A stretch of DNA of 64,000 nucleotides from Gemmatimonadaceae bacterium (GTDB lineage: Bacteria > Gemmatimonadota > Gemmatimonadetes > Gemmatimonadales > Gemmatimonadaceae), in NCBI GenBank assembly GCA_035633115.1, contig DASQFN010000008.1:1-64000 (forward strand), written 5' to 3'. Below, piece after piece: positions 1-8,854 of the stretch (position 1 is its first letter; each line of letters opens with the position of its first letter). The notes below the pieces were generated by a model. The model saw only the letters and a program-made list of their open reading frames with translations, made no database searches and was not told the DNA's origin. A program made the position numbers and the translations under genes.

Positions 1-24
1 GAGGGCGGGGTATGACTACCGTTG

Positions 25-42
25 CCCATTGCCCGTTACCCG
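25..42. repeat. Heptamer microrepeat (CCCATTG-CCCGTTA-CCCG)
   Basis: Period-7 repeat with two heptamer units and a partial third. The same CCCGTTA unit recurs at 2442-2459, also at a gene boundary. It sits just before the favoured start of the first gene, which is one reason to think translation begins after it. No function is known to me. Confidence 0.5.
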
Positions 43-47
43 CTGAT

Positions 48-776
48 ATGATTGATTATTCGGCCCTTCGGCTATTCAAGGCACTCATCGCGCTGCTTTT
101 CTGCGCTGTGACGAGTGCCAGCCCGGCATTTGCTCAGATGAGCGAAGTGGACATGGTCGCGATGGCCGCTCACATGGAGATGACTCCTCGTCGTCTCCCG
201 ACGACGGCCGATTCAATCCGTGCGATGGGCATCGTCGCCGAGCTCCGGACGGCGGTCGCCAGGTATCGTGATATCAGGGTGGCAGAGGCCGATGGGTTCA
301 AGATGTTCGCCCCGCAGCTCAAGAATCAGCGTGTCTATCATTTCACGAAGAACTTGTGGGCGCTCGAGAATCAATTCCGGTTCAATCCTGGGAAGCCGAC
401 GTCACTACTATATAGAAAGGATGATCAGGGGAGGTTCGTCCTGATCGGGGCGATGTACACGGCGCCGAAGCAATATTCGGCGGCCGATCTCGACAAACGA
501 ATTCCGACGAGCGTCGCACAGTGGCACAAGCATGTGAACTGGTGTCTGCCGCGCCGGAGGGAGAAGTCGCGCTGGGTGGAGACGAAGAATGGGCGGCCGG
601 TTTTCGGGCCGCTCGGAGTGGCTACGCGCGAGGCGTGCGACGCGGCCGACGGAAGGTTCATGAAAGAGGTGTTCGGATGGATGGTTCACGCCAGCGTCTT
701 CGCCAGCGACGACCCGAAGGTGATCTGGGGCGAGCATCACATGCGCGGTGACGAGATGATGGATCACGGGCACTAG
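48..776 (+). CDS. Exported protein of unknown function, His-rich C-terminus
   Basis: A 242-residue product with a hydrophobic N-terminus ending in an SPAFAQ-type signal peptidase I site near residue 30, so it is probably secreted or periplasmic. The body has a conserved-looking aromatic core, an HKHVNWC stretch and a C-terminal cluster (GEHHMRGDEMMDHGH) that could bind a metal. I do not recognise the family. An in-frame ATG at 12 would add 12 residues and has a purine-rich stretch before it, but that extension reads through the heptamer repeat, so ATG 48 is preferred. Its TAG overlaps by one base the GTG of the next gene, which suggests co-transcription. Confidence 0.6.
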   Translation: MIDYSALRLFKALIALLFCAVTSASPAFAQMSEVDMVAMAAHMEMTPRRLPTTADSIRAMGIVAELRTAVARYRDIRVAEADGFKMFAPQLKNQRVYHFTKNLWALENQFRFNPGKPTSLLYRKDDQGRFVLIGAMYTAPKQYSAADLDKRIPTSVAQWHKHVNWCLPRRREKSRWVETKNGRPVFGPLGVATREACDAADGRFMKEVFGWMVHASVFASDDPKVIWGEHHMRGDEMMDHGH

Positions 777-1891
777 TGGCTATTATTGGGGCCATGTCCC
801 GCGATCTTAATTCAATTCTTTCGCTTGCTCTCGCGGGGCTGAGTGCATGCGCACAGTCCGGCGCGCGCGTTTCATCCCCCGCCGATACGGCCGGCAATTC
901 CGCTCCCGGCTCTGTTGTTAGGGTTGTCGAGCCTGCAACCAGCGAACGGCATTTCGGCTCAATTCGCCAGCTAACCTTCGGCGGTGAGAACGCCGAGGCG
1001 TATTTCAGCAATGACGGAAGGTGGCTGACGCTCCAGAGCACGCGCGACGGTCGTCCCTGCGACCAGCAGTACGTGATGCGCGTGGACGGCAGCGGTCTGC
1101 GACGCATCTCCGATGGTCGTGGCAAGACGACCTGCGGCTGGTTCTTTCCTGGCGATCAGCGGCTCTTCTTCGCGTCAACCACTGCGCACGACTCAGCGTG
1201 TCCGACCAGGCCTGACGCTTCGAAGGGGTACGTCTGGCCGCTCGATCGCTACGACATCTACACGGCGAATCGCGACGGGAGCGACCTCCGTCGACTGACA
1301 CACTACGACGTCTACACGGCCGAGGGGGTGCTGTCTCCCGATGGACGCCGGATAGTGTTCACGTCGCTCAAGGACGGCGACCTCGAGATCTATACGATGA
1401 ATGCGGATGGAACCGACGTGCGTCGGCTGACGAACACTCCCGGCTATGATGGTGGTGCATGGTGGTCGCCGGATGGAAAGAAGATCGTGTATCGCGCCAA
1501 CCACCCCACCGATTCGGCCGAGCTGCGCGCGTATCGGGATCTTCTGGCGCAGCGGCTGGTGAGGCCCGCCAGAGTCGAGCTGTTCGTGATGAACGCGGAT
1601 GGGTCCGATCAGCGACAGATCACCCGGCTAGGGGGCGCCAACTTTGGGCCTTCGTGGACTCCAGACGGGAAACGGATAATCTTCTCGTCGAACTATAAGG
1701 CGCCGCGGAGCGGCAACTTCGATCTATTCGTGGTGAATCCCGACGGTACTGAGCTCGAGCAGATCACTTTCGACGAATCGTTCGACGGATTTCCGATGTT
1801 CAGTCCCAATGGAAAGCAGCTCGTCTGGGCGTCGAATCGGCATGCGGCAAAATCGGGCGAGACGAACGTGTTCCTGGCCGATTGGCGTTAG
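776..1891 (+). CDS. TolB/PD40-type beta-propeller lipoprotein
   Basis: A 371-residue protein made mostly of PD40/WD40-like blades. There are repeated SPDGRRIVF, DLEIYTMNADG and WSPDGKKIVY-type motifs at about residues 60-370, as in the TolB C-terminal propeller. The N-terminus has a lipobox-like LSAC near residue 25, so export and lipid anchoring are likely. The GTG at 776 overlaps the preceding stop. An ATG at 794 would also keep the lipobox and may be the real start. Such propellers bind peptides or polysaccharides; nothing here shows catalysis. The family assignment is secure, the ligand unknown. Confidence 0.8.
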   Translation: MAIIGAMSRDLNSILSLALAGLSACAQSGARVSSPADTAGNSAPGSVVRVVEPATSERHFGSIRQLTFGGENAEAYFSNDGRWLTLQSTRDGRPCDQQYVMRVDGSGLRRISDGRGKTTCGWFFPGDQRLFFASTTAHDSACPTRPDASKGYVWPLDRYDIYTANRDGSDLRRLTHYDVYTAEGVLSPDGRRIVFTSLKDGDLEIYTMNADGTDVRRLTNTPGYDGGAWWSPDGKKIVYRANHPTDSAELRAYRDLLAQRLVRPARVELFVMNADGSDQRQITRLGGANFGPSWTPDGKRIIFSSNYKAPRSGNFDLFVVNPDGTELEQITFDESFDGFPMFSPNGKQLVWASNRHAAKSGETNVFLADWR

Positions 1892-1919
1892 GCAGTCCCC
1901 TGAACAGGAGTTTGATCGC

Positions 1920-2441
1920 ATGAACGAAAGCGTCCTGATGATCGTGCTCCGGCTGATTCACATCATCTGCGGAGTTTTCTGGGCGGGGACGGTGATGGCC
2001 GTTGCCTGGTTTCTCCTCCCGGCGCAACAGGCAGTTGGACAACCGGGTGCCGTCTTCATGCAGCAGCTGATGTTCCGCCAGCGGCTTCGGGGTTTTGTGC
2101 TGGGATCCATGATTCTGACTATTGTCTCTGGTCTCGCGATGTATGCGCGGCTGGTGATGGTGACGGACGGCGCGTGGGCGTCGAGCAGAACGGGAATGGT
2201 TCTCGGGATCGGCGCTGTCGCGGGAATCATTGCTGGTGGAATCGGCGGCGGAGTCGTGGGGCGCCTCGGAAAGAAGATGATGGAGCTCAGCGGCGCGATT
2301 CAAGCATCAGATGGCCCGCCTACGGAAGCACAAAAGGCGGAGATGGATTCATTGCAGCGAAGGAACCGGAATGCATTCCAGACTGTCGCTGTCCTCCTGC
2401 TCATTGCAGTCGCGGCGATGGCCTCAGCACGCTACCTCTGA
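1920..2441 (+). CDS. Four-helix integral membrane protein, unknown role
   Basis: A 173-residue protein with about four hydrophobic segments: near residues 5-28, 55-75, 85-110 and 150-170. The first two carry the pattern LRLIHIICGVFWAGT, reminiscent of DUF2269/CopD-like membrane proteins in which a histidine lies inside helix 1. The start is chosen at ATG 1920, preceded by AGGAG about ten bases upstream; reading further upstream enters the end of the propeller gene. It lies 28 bp after that gene and is probably in the same transcript. Function not assigned. Confidence 0.65.
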   Translation: MNESVLMIVLRLIHIICGVFWAGTVMAVAWFLLPAQQAVGQPGAVFMQQLMFRQRLRGFVLGSMILTIVSGLAMYARLVMVTDGAWASSRTGMVLGIGAVAGIIAGGIGGGVVGRLGKKMMELSGAIQASDGPPTEAQKAEMDSLQRRNRNAFQTVAVLLLIAVAAMASARYL

Positions 2442-2459
2442 CCCGTTACCCGTTACCCG
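2442..2459. repeat. Heptamer microrepeat (CCCGTTA)2CCCG
   Basis: Perfect two-and-a-half-copy tandem heptamer immediately after the TGA of the membrane protein gene. It shares its unit with the repeat at 25-42. Both copies lie in non-coding joints between genes. Confidence 0.6.
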
Positions 2460-2467
2460 GAGTGTCG

Positions 2468-2530
2468 ATGTCGACTGAAGAACACAAGGTCTCGGGAAAA
2501 GATCTGCTCGACCGCGTGAAGCAGCAGTAA
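2468..2530 (+). pseudogene. Stub resembling the N-terminus of a DUF4342 protein
   Basis: ATG followed by 20 codons reading MSTEEHKVSGKDLLDRVKQQ and TAA. From memory, small DUF4342 proteins begin with a very similar EEHKVSG-x-LL-x-VK-x-L segment and then run on for a further 30-60 residues that are absent here. After the stop the frame stays open for 15 codons (GGKTFLARELL) without resembling that family. I read it as a truncated remnant; a real 20-residue peptide is possible but unsupported. Confidence 0.25.
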
Positions 2531-2605
2531 GGCGGAAAGACTTTCCTTGCCCGAGAGCTGCTGCGCTGCGCTATCAGGGCCCCGTGAATTCTCCGAACCC
2601 GGCTA

Positions 2606-3460
2606 TCATTGGTGAACGGCCGCGCGAGCGAGCAGATACGCGTGCAGTGCCTGGATCTCATCGTCGGTGAAATGCCTTAACCGGTTCCGCGCGACACTGC
2701 TCATCAACTCCAGCTCGCGGCCGCCGAGAGCCTTGCCGGTTCTCATCAGGTGCGTGAACTGTTCGAGGGTGTAACCGGCAGCGATCCGCAGGTCGGGACT
2801 ACCTCTTTGATCTCCCTCGAGCTTTGTCCCGTGGCATTCGGTGCAGACCGTTCGTGCCAGATAAGCGCCCTCGCTGTTGGCCTCACCGGGGCGCGGTAAT
2901 GACGCCGAGGCCGCCTCGGCCTCGCGGACTTCGACTACGGTCGGCTTGAACTTTCCGGCAGCGAACATGACACGGCCGCCGAGACGCAGCGTCACGTCGC
3001 GGCGCTGGCCCTCAGATGCCGGCAGACTTCGAATGTAGGCGATGATCTTGCCGAGGTCATCGTCCCGAAGGGAGCTGTACATCGCCGAAGGCATTACGAC
3101 GACGCTTCGCCCGTCCGGTCGGACTCCACGCCGGATGATGCGGCCAAGCTCGGCGTTGGAGTATTCACGTGCCGCAATCGTCAGATCGGGCGAGACCAGG
3201 CGTCCCATGAGCGGGTGGTCAATCAACATCCGTCCCTCGAGCTGCGAACCGTGACAGCCCGCGCAGCCGCGGATCTTCGCCAGGCGCATCCCTTCCGCGA
3301 CTGATGCGGCATCTGTCGGGACGGTGATGTTCGTCGCCGGCTCCGTGTAGGTGCGTCGTATGGCCCGTTCGGAAAGAGCGTAGACGGTGACCACGGCGAC
3401 AATCACGAGGGCCGCCAGACCGAGCAGGGCGTTTCTGAGCCAGCGAAGGGCGCGCTTCAT
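2606..3460 (-). CDS. Membrane-anchored diheme cytochrome c
   Basis: A 284-residue protein with one N-terminal transmembrane helix (about residues 13-33) and two class I cytochrome c domains. Heme sites are CAGCH near residue 68 and CTECH near residue 210, each with a later Met as likely sixth ligand. This layout is usual for electron carriers or dehydrogenase subunits anchored on the outer face of the inner membrane. The start is placed at the ATG at 3460 (MKRALRWLRN), which gives a compact positively charged N-region; an upstream in-frame extension has no signal character. It stands alone, convergent with the upstream membrane gene, and no oxidase partner is adjacent. Confidence 0.85.
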   Translation of the reverse strand: MKRALRWLRNALLGLAALVIVAVVTVYALSERAIRRTYTEPATNITVPTDAASVAEGMRLAKIRGCAGCHGSQLEGRMLIDHPLMGRLVSPDLTIAAREYSNAELGRIIRRGVRPDGRSVVVMPSAMYSSLRDDDLGKIIAYIRSLPASEGQRRDVTLRLGGRVMFAAGKFKPTVVEVREAEAASASLPRPGEANSEGAYLARTVCTECHGTKLEGDQRGSPDLRIAAGYTLEQFTHLMRTGKALGGRELELMSSVARNRLRHFTDDEIQALHAYLLARAAVHQ

Positions 3461-3543
3461 GGGACCACCGGCTGAGTTTGGGTAAGGAATCGTAGGAGGG
3501 CCCGAATATGGGTTTACTTCGCTCGTGCAGCGAGTCTCGATGA

Positions 3544-3671
3544 GAAGATGAACCTCTTCGCCACTTCCTCGCCGCGCGTCGTGAGCATGCTCTCGCACTC
3601 CTGGAACGGGTGAACAACGCTACCTTCAGGGGCTCAAAGTACTGCACCAGGCACTTTCAAAGATCGAGTAA
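3544..3671 (+). pseudogene. Possible C-terminal remnant of a MarR-like regulator
   Basis: Between the cytochrome and ettA there is a stretch that reads like a regulator tail if one frameshift near 3611 is allowed. One frame gives LAARREHALALLERV, and the next gives [19 protein letters not shown] followed by TAA. The combined amphipathic pattern is like the last helices of MarR proteins, but there is no winged-helix domain left and the match rests on memory only. It could equally be non-coding. Confidence 0.2.
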
Positions 3672-3676
3672 TTCGC

Positions 3677-5353
3677 GTGGCACCACAGTTCATCTATGTG
3701 ATGAAGGATCTCCGCAAGGTCGTCCCGCCGTCGCGGGAGATCCTGCGCGGGATCTGGCTCTCTTTTTATCCCGGCGCCAAGATCGGCGTGCTCGGCGCCA
3801 ACGGTGCGGGCAAGTCCACAGTGCTCCGCATCATGGCAGGGGTGGACCACGACTTTCAGGGTGAGGCGTGGCCGCATGAGGGGACGCGCATCGGCTTCCT
3901 GTCGCAGGTGCCCGAGCTCGACTCGTCGAAGAATGTCCGGGAGAATGTCGAGGACGCCGTGAAAGCGCAGCGAGATCTTCTGAAGAAGTTCGAGGAGATC
4001 TCGATGAAGTTCGCCGAGCCGATGAGCGATGCGGAGATGGAAAAGCTGATGGACCAGCAGGGGAAGGTGCAGGAGAAGATCGACGCCGCGAATCTCTGGG
4101 AGCTCGACCGGAAGATCGAGATCGCGATGGATGCGCTGCGTCTTCCTCCGGCAGATGCCGAGATCGACACGCTCTCGGGAGGTGAGAAGCGGCGGGTCGC
4201 ATTGTGTCGCACGCTGCTCGAGGAGCCGGACATGCTGTTGCTCGACGAGCCGACGAACCATCTCGACGCCGAGAGTGTGGCGTGGCTCGAGCGGTTTCTG
4301 GCTGAATTCCCGGGAACCGTGGTCGCGGTGACGCACGACCGCTACTTCCTCGACAACGTTGCCAAGTGGATTCTGGAGCTGGATCGCGGATATGGAATTC
4401 CCTGGGAAGGGAATTACACGTCGTGGCTCGATCAGAAACGGACTCGTCTCGCAACAGAGGAGAAGCAGGCATCAGCTCGGCAGCGCACTCTCGAGCACGA
4501 GCTGGAATGGGTGCGGATGTCGCCGAGGGCTCGGCAGTCGAAGAGCAAGGCGAGGATTCAGAAGTACGAGGAGCTGGCGAGCGAAAGCCGAGAGGAGCGA
4601 ATCGCGCAGAACGAGATCGTGATTCCTCCCGCCCCTCGGCTCGGCAATGACGTTGTGATAGCGGACGGTCTGGCGAAGGCGTACGGAGAAAAGGTGCTGT
4701 TCGACGGGCTGTCGTTCGCGCTCCCGCGAGGTGGGATTGTTGGAGTGATCGGGCCCAATGGAGCGGGGAAGACCACGCTGTTCAGGATGATCGTGGGGTC
4801 GGAGAAGCCGGATGCCGGCTCGCTACGGGTTGGCGATACGGTGCAGCTTGCGTATGTCGATCAGGATCGTGAGCTGGAGGGCGGCAAGACCGTGTACGAT
4901 GAGGTCAGTGAGGGGAGTGACACGATCCAGGTGGGCAAGCGCGAGATCAACGCGCGCGGGTATCTCTCGAGCTTCAACTTCAAGGGCGCCGATCAGCAGA
5001 AGAAGGTCGCGAATCTTTCGGGTGGTGAGCGCAACCGGCTGCATCTAGCGAAGCTGTTGAAGAGTGGTGGGAATCTGCTGCTCCTCGACGAGCCGACGAA
5101 CGATCTCGACGTCGATACGCTTCGAGCCCTGGAAGATGCGCTCCTGGATTTCAGCGGATGCGCGGTGGTGATCTCACACGATCGGTGGTTTCTCGACCGC
5201 ATAGCGACGCACATGCTGGCGTTCGAGGGCGAGAGTGAAGTCGTGTGGTTCGAGGGGAATTACCAGGCGTACAAGGAGGATCTGAAGCGGCGTAAGGGAG
5301 TTGACGCCGATCAGCCGCATCGGATCAGGTATAAGAGATTGGTGCGAAGCTAA
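3677..5353 (+). CDS. ettA: Energy-dependent translational throttle protein EttA (ABC-F ATPase)
   Basis: A 558-residue soluble ABC-F protein with two ATPase cassettes and no membrane segments. Cassette 1 has Walker [10 protein letters not shown] (about residue 41), signature LSGGEKRR and Walker [13 protein letters not shown]. Cassette 2 has GPNGAGKTT (about residue 360), LSGGERNR and [12 protein letters not shown]. The N-terminus ([20 protein letters not shown]) and the overall length match EttA of E. coli, which gates the first peptide bond in response to the ATP/ADP ratio at the ribosomal E site. GTG 3677 is chosen because it reproduces the family's MA-Q-F start. It is monocistronic, facing a convergent kinase gene. 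Confidence 0.95.
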   Translation: MAPQFIYVMKDLRKVVPPSREILRGIWLSFYPGAKIGVLGANGAGKSTVLRIMAGVDHDFQGEAWPHEGTRIGFLSQVPELDSSKNVRENVEDAVKAQRDLLKKFEEISMKFAEPMSDAEMEKLMDQQGKVQEKIDAANLWELDRKIEIAMDALRLPPADAEIDTLSGGEKRRVALCRTLLEEPDMLLLDEPTNHLDAESVAWLERFLAEFPGTVVAVTHDRYFLDNVAKWILELDRGYGIPWEGNYTSWLDQKRTRLATEEKQASARQRTLEHELEWVRMSPRARQSKSKARIQKYEELASESREERIAQNEIVIPPAPRLGNDVVIADGLAKAYGEKVLFDGLSFALPRGGIVGVIGPNGAGKTTLFRMIVGSEKPDAGSLRVGDTVQLAYVDQDRELEGGKTVYDEVSEGSDTIQVGKREINARGYLSSFNFKGADQQKKVANLSGGERNRLHLAKLLKSGGNLLLLDEPTNDLDVDTLRALEDALLDFSGCAVVISHDRWFLDRIATHMLAFEGESEVVWFEGNYQAYKEDLKRRKGVDADQPHRIRYKRLVRS

Positions 5354-5378
5354 GGGCACGGCCTCACGGTTGAAATCG

Positions 5379-8105
5379 CTATGGCTTCTTCAGCTCCATC
5401 GTCCAGATGTCGCTCTGGCGGTCACCAATCGTGAAGTAGAAGTTCGTCGAATCAGCGTCGAGCGACGTGCGATAAAACTGTCGGCTCGGGTCGGTGAGAT
5501 GGAGAACTCTCTTTTCTTCGTCGCCATTCACCGGCGCCTGCCAGATAGAGGAGGTCCCGTCCTTTTCCCGTACCGATACGAAGAGATGCCGCGAGTCCGC
5601 GCTCCAGACGGTAGTACCGGCACTCTGGATGACTTTGTTCATCTTCGGAGTAGGAAAGTGCTGCCGTTGTTTCAGGTCGGCAGACAAGATGTGGAGCCCT
5701 CCCGGACACTCAGCACATAGAGATCCAGGCGGCCCGCCGTAGGCAATCTTCTTTCCATCCGGCGAAGGTCCGCCAATTCCTCCGCGGAGTACGAATCGAG
5801 CCGGCCCCCATCCATTACCGACCCTCTTCACCTCGAAGATCGAATCAGGGTACGTGAAAAATTGAATCGCTTGTCCACCGTTCACCCAGACGGCAGCCAA
5901 TTCCTCTCTTGGAGTCGCGACAACCGGTTGGACGTTCCCACCCGAGGCATCCATCACATAGACATCCCGATTACCCTTGAGAAGACTATGGAAGGCGATC
6001 TGACTGCCGTCAGGTGACCACGCCGGATTGAAATTGTCCACGCCATTGCGCGTGAGCTGCTGAGCTTCGCCCCCGGCAACAGGCACTTTGAAAATGTCCT
6101 GGTTGCCGTTGATGTTGGAATCGTAGGCGAGCCACTGCCCGTCCCTGGACACGAAAACCGATTCGATCGTCTGGTTTCCCGTCGTTACCTGTTTGAGGCG
6201 CGGCGAGTCGGCGTCTGCTGTCGCAATCGGCGCGGACCATACGTTCGCTATCGCGTTGAACACGCTGTAGGCGAGTGTTTTTCCGGATCTGCCGATCGAG
6301 ATCGTATGCGCGTTGAGGCCCGTCGTGAGCCGAACCGGCTCGCCACGCGGCGTGAGATCGCCGGCTATCCGCTGCATGTAGATGTCGCGGTTTCCTCCCA
6401 GCGAGGACACGAACAGCAGCGCGCCATCGGGTGTCCATACCGGACTTGTATTGAGACGGGTCTCATCGGTTATCCTGACGGGCGCACCCCCGTCGACACG
6501 CGTGATCCAGATGGACGACGGGGCGATGTTGCCGATGTTCTCCCCGACGAGGAATTGCGTGTTGTTACGCGTGAAGGCGACGAGCTTGTCGTCTGGTGAC
6601 CAGGCTGGCGATCCTACTCCATCGCCACTGGCAGTCCCCTGGACCACGCGCTCGTTCTCTCCCGCCGGCCCTGCGATAACGAGTGCGCCAGTGGGGAAAT
6701 GCGTGCAGGCAACATGATCCCCGGCATTCGAAAAGGCACATCCGTACAAAGAGTCGAGGCCGGGAACCAGAGCGGGAATTCCTCCGAGGGCGGGAACCAC
6801 ATGATTACGTCCCTGTGATCCGTAGAGTATCGCCGACCCGTCGGGCTTCCATTGAGGCAGGAATGCGTCTGTCGTGCTGTCCGTGAGTGCAATCGCGCGT
6901 CCACCGCTGAGCTGTCTCACATAGAGGACTTGTCTCTGCGGTGGACCCGCGACGTATGCGACCATGCGTCCGTCGGGGGAGATTGCAGAGTGCACCTCCA
7001 TTCCCGGAGCATTTGTGAGCTGCCGCGTATTGCTCGCGATGTAGGATTCACCGCCGCGCCGGAAAGCGATTGTACTTGCAATCAGGGCAGTTGCAACGAG
7101 TCCAACGATTCCGGCGGCAACCGCGATACGCTGAGGAGTCCACCTGAACGACATGCCTGCAACAGGCTGACTTGGGGCTGTCGCGCCACTCGTCGTCGTG
7201 TACGGCTCCAACGCAGCGTGCAGCTCCTCCGCGGATTGCCAGCGGTCCGAGGGATGCTTCTCGAGGCACCTCATGATGGCCGCAGCAAGGCCGGGAGGCA
7301 GCTGTGGCCGATGCTGAGTTACCGGCGCAGGAGCCGTAGTTACATGCGCGGACAGCGTCTGCTGCGGATTGAGCCCAGCGAACGGCGTTCTGCCGGAAAG
7401 CAGCTCGTATCCGACGACGCCCAGAGCGTAAATGTCGGCGCGTGCATCCACCATCGGGTCAGCAGCCGCCTGCTCCGGCGCCATATAAGCGGGAGTGCCG
7501 AGCGCCATTCCCAGCGACGTGAGGGTAGCTCCGGCTGGCGGAGTCTCATCGGTCGCACTGCTCAGGGCCTTGGAGACACCGAAATCCGTGACGAGAGCGT
7601 GATTGCGGGAGATGAGAATGTTCTCCGGCTTGATGTCGCGATGCACGACTCCCTGGGAGTGAGCGTAGCTCAAAGCATCGGCAACCTCACGCAAAATCCT
7701 CGTCGCTTCCTGCACCGGCAGCTCACCGGTCCGTGTCAGCCGCGTACGCAGGTTCTCCCCGCCGATGAACGGCATCGTGTAGTAGAGAAGATCTCCACGC
7801 GCGCCGGCAGCGAGGAGCGGAACTATGTGCGGGTGTTGAAGCCGGGCAGCGAGCTGAATCTCCCTCCGGAAACGATCGGTGTTGATATCGGCGGACAGAT
7901 TTGGCGGAAGCACCTTGACGACAACCTGCCGGTCGAGCTCCACCTCGGTCGCGACGAACACACGAGACATTCCGCCGCCGCCCAGCTCGCGATCGATGCG
8001 ATAGGTGGTGCCGAGTATTTCCTGAAGCTGGCTTTGAAGATTGGACGTCAGGTGCTTCTCCTCATTTTCGTGCCCGAATATGGATGCGGGACGCTTGAGC
8101 GCCAA
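5379..8105 (-). CDS. Transmembrane Ser/Thr protein kinase with PD40 beta-propeller ectodomain
   Basis: A 908-residue receptor-like kinase. Residues 35-300 form a Hanks-type kinase: glycine loop LGGGGMSRVF (41-50), Lys64, catalytic HRDIKPEN (155-162), DFG at 174-176 and APE at 209-211. A single transmembrane helix lies at about 326-348. The rest is a run of PD40/TolB propeller blades (SPDGRMVAYV, WSPDDKLVAFT, WSPDGSQIAFHS) expected to lie outside the cytoplasmic membrane. All catalytic residues are present, so it should be active. The layout suggests a sensor that passes an envelope signal to cytoplasmic substrates. No substrate gene is obvious next to it; the next gene on the strand starts 6 bp away and is a transglutaminase-like protein. 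Confidence 0.93.
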   Translation of the reverse strand: MALKRPASIFGHENEEKHLTSNLQSQLQEILGTTYRIDRELGGGGMSRVFVATEVELDRQVVVKVLPPNLSADINTDRFRREIQLAARLQHPHIVPLLAAGARGDLLYYTMPFIGGENLRTRLTRTGELPVQEATRILREVADALSYAHSQGVVHRDIKPENILISRNHALVTDFGVSKALSSATDETPPAGATLTSLGMALGTPAYMAPEQAAADPMVDARADIYALGVVGYELLSGRTPFAGLNPQQTLSAHVTTAPAPVTQHRPQLPPGLAAAIMRCLEKHPSDRWQSAEELHAALEPYTTTSGATAPSQPVAGMSFRWTPQRIAVAAGIVGLVATALIASTIAFRRGGESYIASNTRQLTNAPGMEVHSAISPDGRMVAYVAGPPQRQVLYVRQLSGGRAIALTDSTTDAFLPQWKPDGSAILYGSQGRNHVVPALGGIPALVPGLDSLYGCAFSNAGDHVACTHFPTGALVIAGPAGENERVVQGTASGDGVGSPAWSPDDKLVAFTRNNTQFLVGENIGNIAPSSIWITRVDGGAPVRITDETRLNTSPVWTPDGALLFVSSLGGNRDIYMQRIAGDLTPRGEPVRLTTGLNAHTISIGRSGKTLAYSVFNAIANVWSAPIATADADSPRLKQVTTGNQTIESVFVSRDGQWLAYDSNINGNQDIFKVPVAGGEAQQLTRNGVDNFNPAWSPDGSQIAFHSLLKGNRDVYVMDASGGNVQPVVATPREELAAVWVNGGQAIQFFTYPDSIFEVKRVGNGWGPARFVLRGGIGGPSPDGKKIAYGGPPGSLCAECPGGLHILSADLKQRQHFPTPKMNKVIQSAGTTVWSADSRHLFVSVREKDGTSSIWQAPVNGDEEKRVLHLTDPSRQFYRTSLDADSTNFYFTIGDRQSDIWTMELKKP

Positions 8106-8110
8106 TAGCG

Positions 8111-8854
8111 CTATCCGAGCTTCCGAAATTCAGGTGGAAGGGGAGTCCAGCGCACGCGACCCTTGAAATACTTCCACGGTTTAAAGCCGTTTTTCCTGAC
8201 GAAGTCGCGGTACCGATGATGTCTCAAACGGAACAGTCGATCGGATGATTCGATACGGCGGTGTGGCCAGTCGATGAGAAGCCGCTCCACCTTCCAGAGA
8301 TTCTTGTCGGACAGCCGCCAGTCATATGGATCGAGAACCCGCAGATCGAGCACAGCGTAACCCTTGATGCGACCGGTGTGATCCACGTATCCCTCTGCAT
8401 AACTCAATGCGAGTGCGCGTGGAGTTTTGAAAACCGGTTTGCGTCCGTGGAGCCCGGGATCGCGTGAGCGAGCCACCGATCCCCAGCCAGTGCGCGTGCG
8501 ATACACGAAGATCACGTGGTCGAGCAGATCGATTGATTCGAAGCCGAGTATCAACGGCGGATACCGGTGCTGCTCGAGAACGGTCGCTGTGAAAAGTGCT
8601 GCCTCGAGGCAATGGGCCGTTCGTGTGCGAACCACGCCGCGAAATCCACGCATCGTGTAGCCCGCAGGCTCGGTGTTGTACGGGAGGTCGTTCAGCCAAC
8701 GCTGAACCGCTGCCGGAGTACGAAGCGCGTGGACCAGCCTTCGTTCAGCTGCCGAAAAGGGCAGGCGAGGCGGTTCGACGCGTTCAGAGCTCGGAAGACC
8801 GCTCATCCAGGCGTGGGTGATGGGTCGGCTGCGATTGAGTCGCCTACGACGCAA
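8111..8854 (-). CDS. Putative transglutaminase-like cysteine protein
   Basis: A 247-residue protein with no signal peptide. Residues 75-130 contain TAHCLEAALF, then LLDHVIFVYR and SRDPG. This ordered Cys, His, Asp set with a hydrophobic helix after the Cys looks like the papain-like transglutaminase core, but the family call is by eye. The C-terminal 80 residues are rich in Arg, Lys and Trp. The TTG at 8854 overlaps the end of the trans-sulfuration gene by 11 bases; ATG 8806 (MSGLPSSERV) is an alternative. The position between a PLP enzyme and a receptor kinase, with almost no gaps, suggests one minus-strand transcript. Confidence 0.6.
   Translation of the reverse strand: MRRRRLNRSRPITHAWMSGLPSSERVEPPRLPFSAAERRLVHALRTPAAVQRWLNDLPYNTEPAGYTMRGFRGVVRTRTAHCLEAALFTATVLEQHRYPPLILGFESIDLLDHVIFVYRTRTGWGSVARSRDPGLHGRKPVFKTPRALALSYAEGYVDHTGRIKGYAVLDLRVLDPYDWRLSDKNLWKVERLLIDWPHRRIESSDRLFRLRHHRYRDFVRKNGFKPWKYFKGRVRWTPLPPEFRKLG

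Noticed and set aside
6852-8108. Long open frame of 418 codons on the plus strand
   Set aside because: It lies entirely antisense to the receptor kinase gene, whose protein has complete kinase motifs. The plus-strand product is Arg/Ser-rich with no domain pattern.
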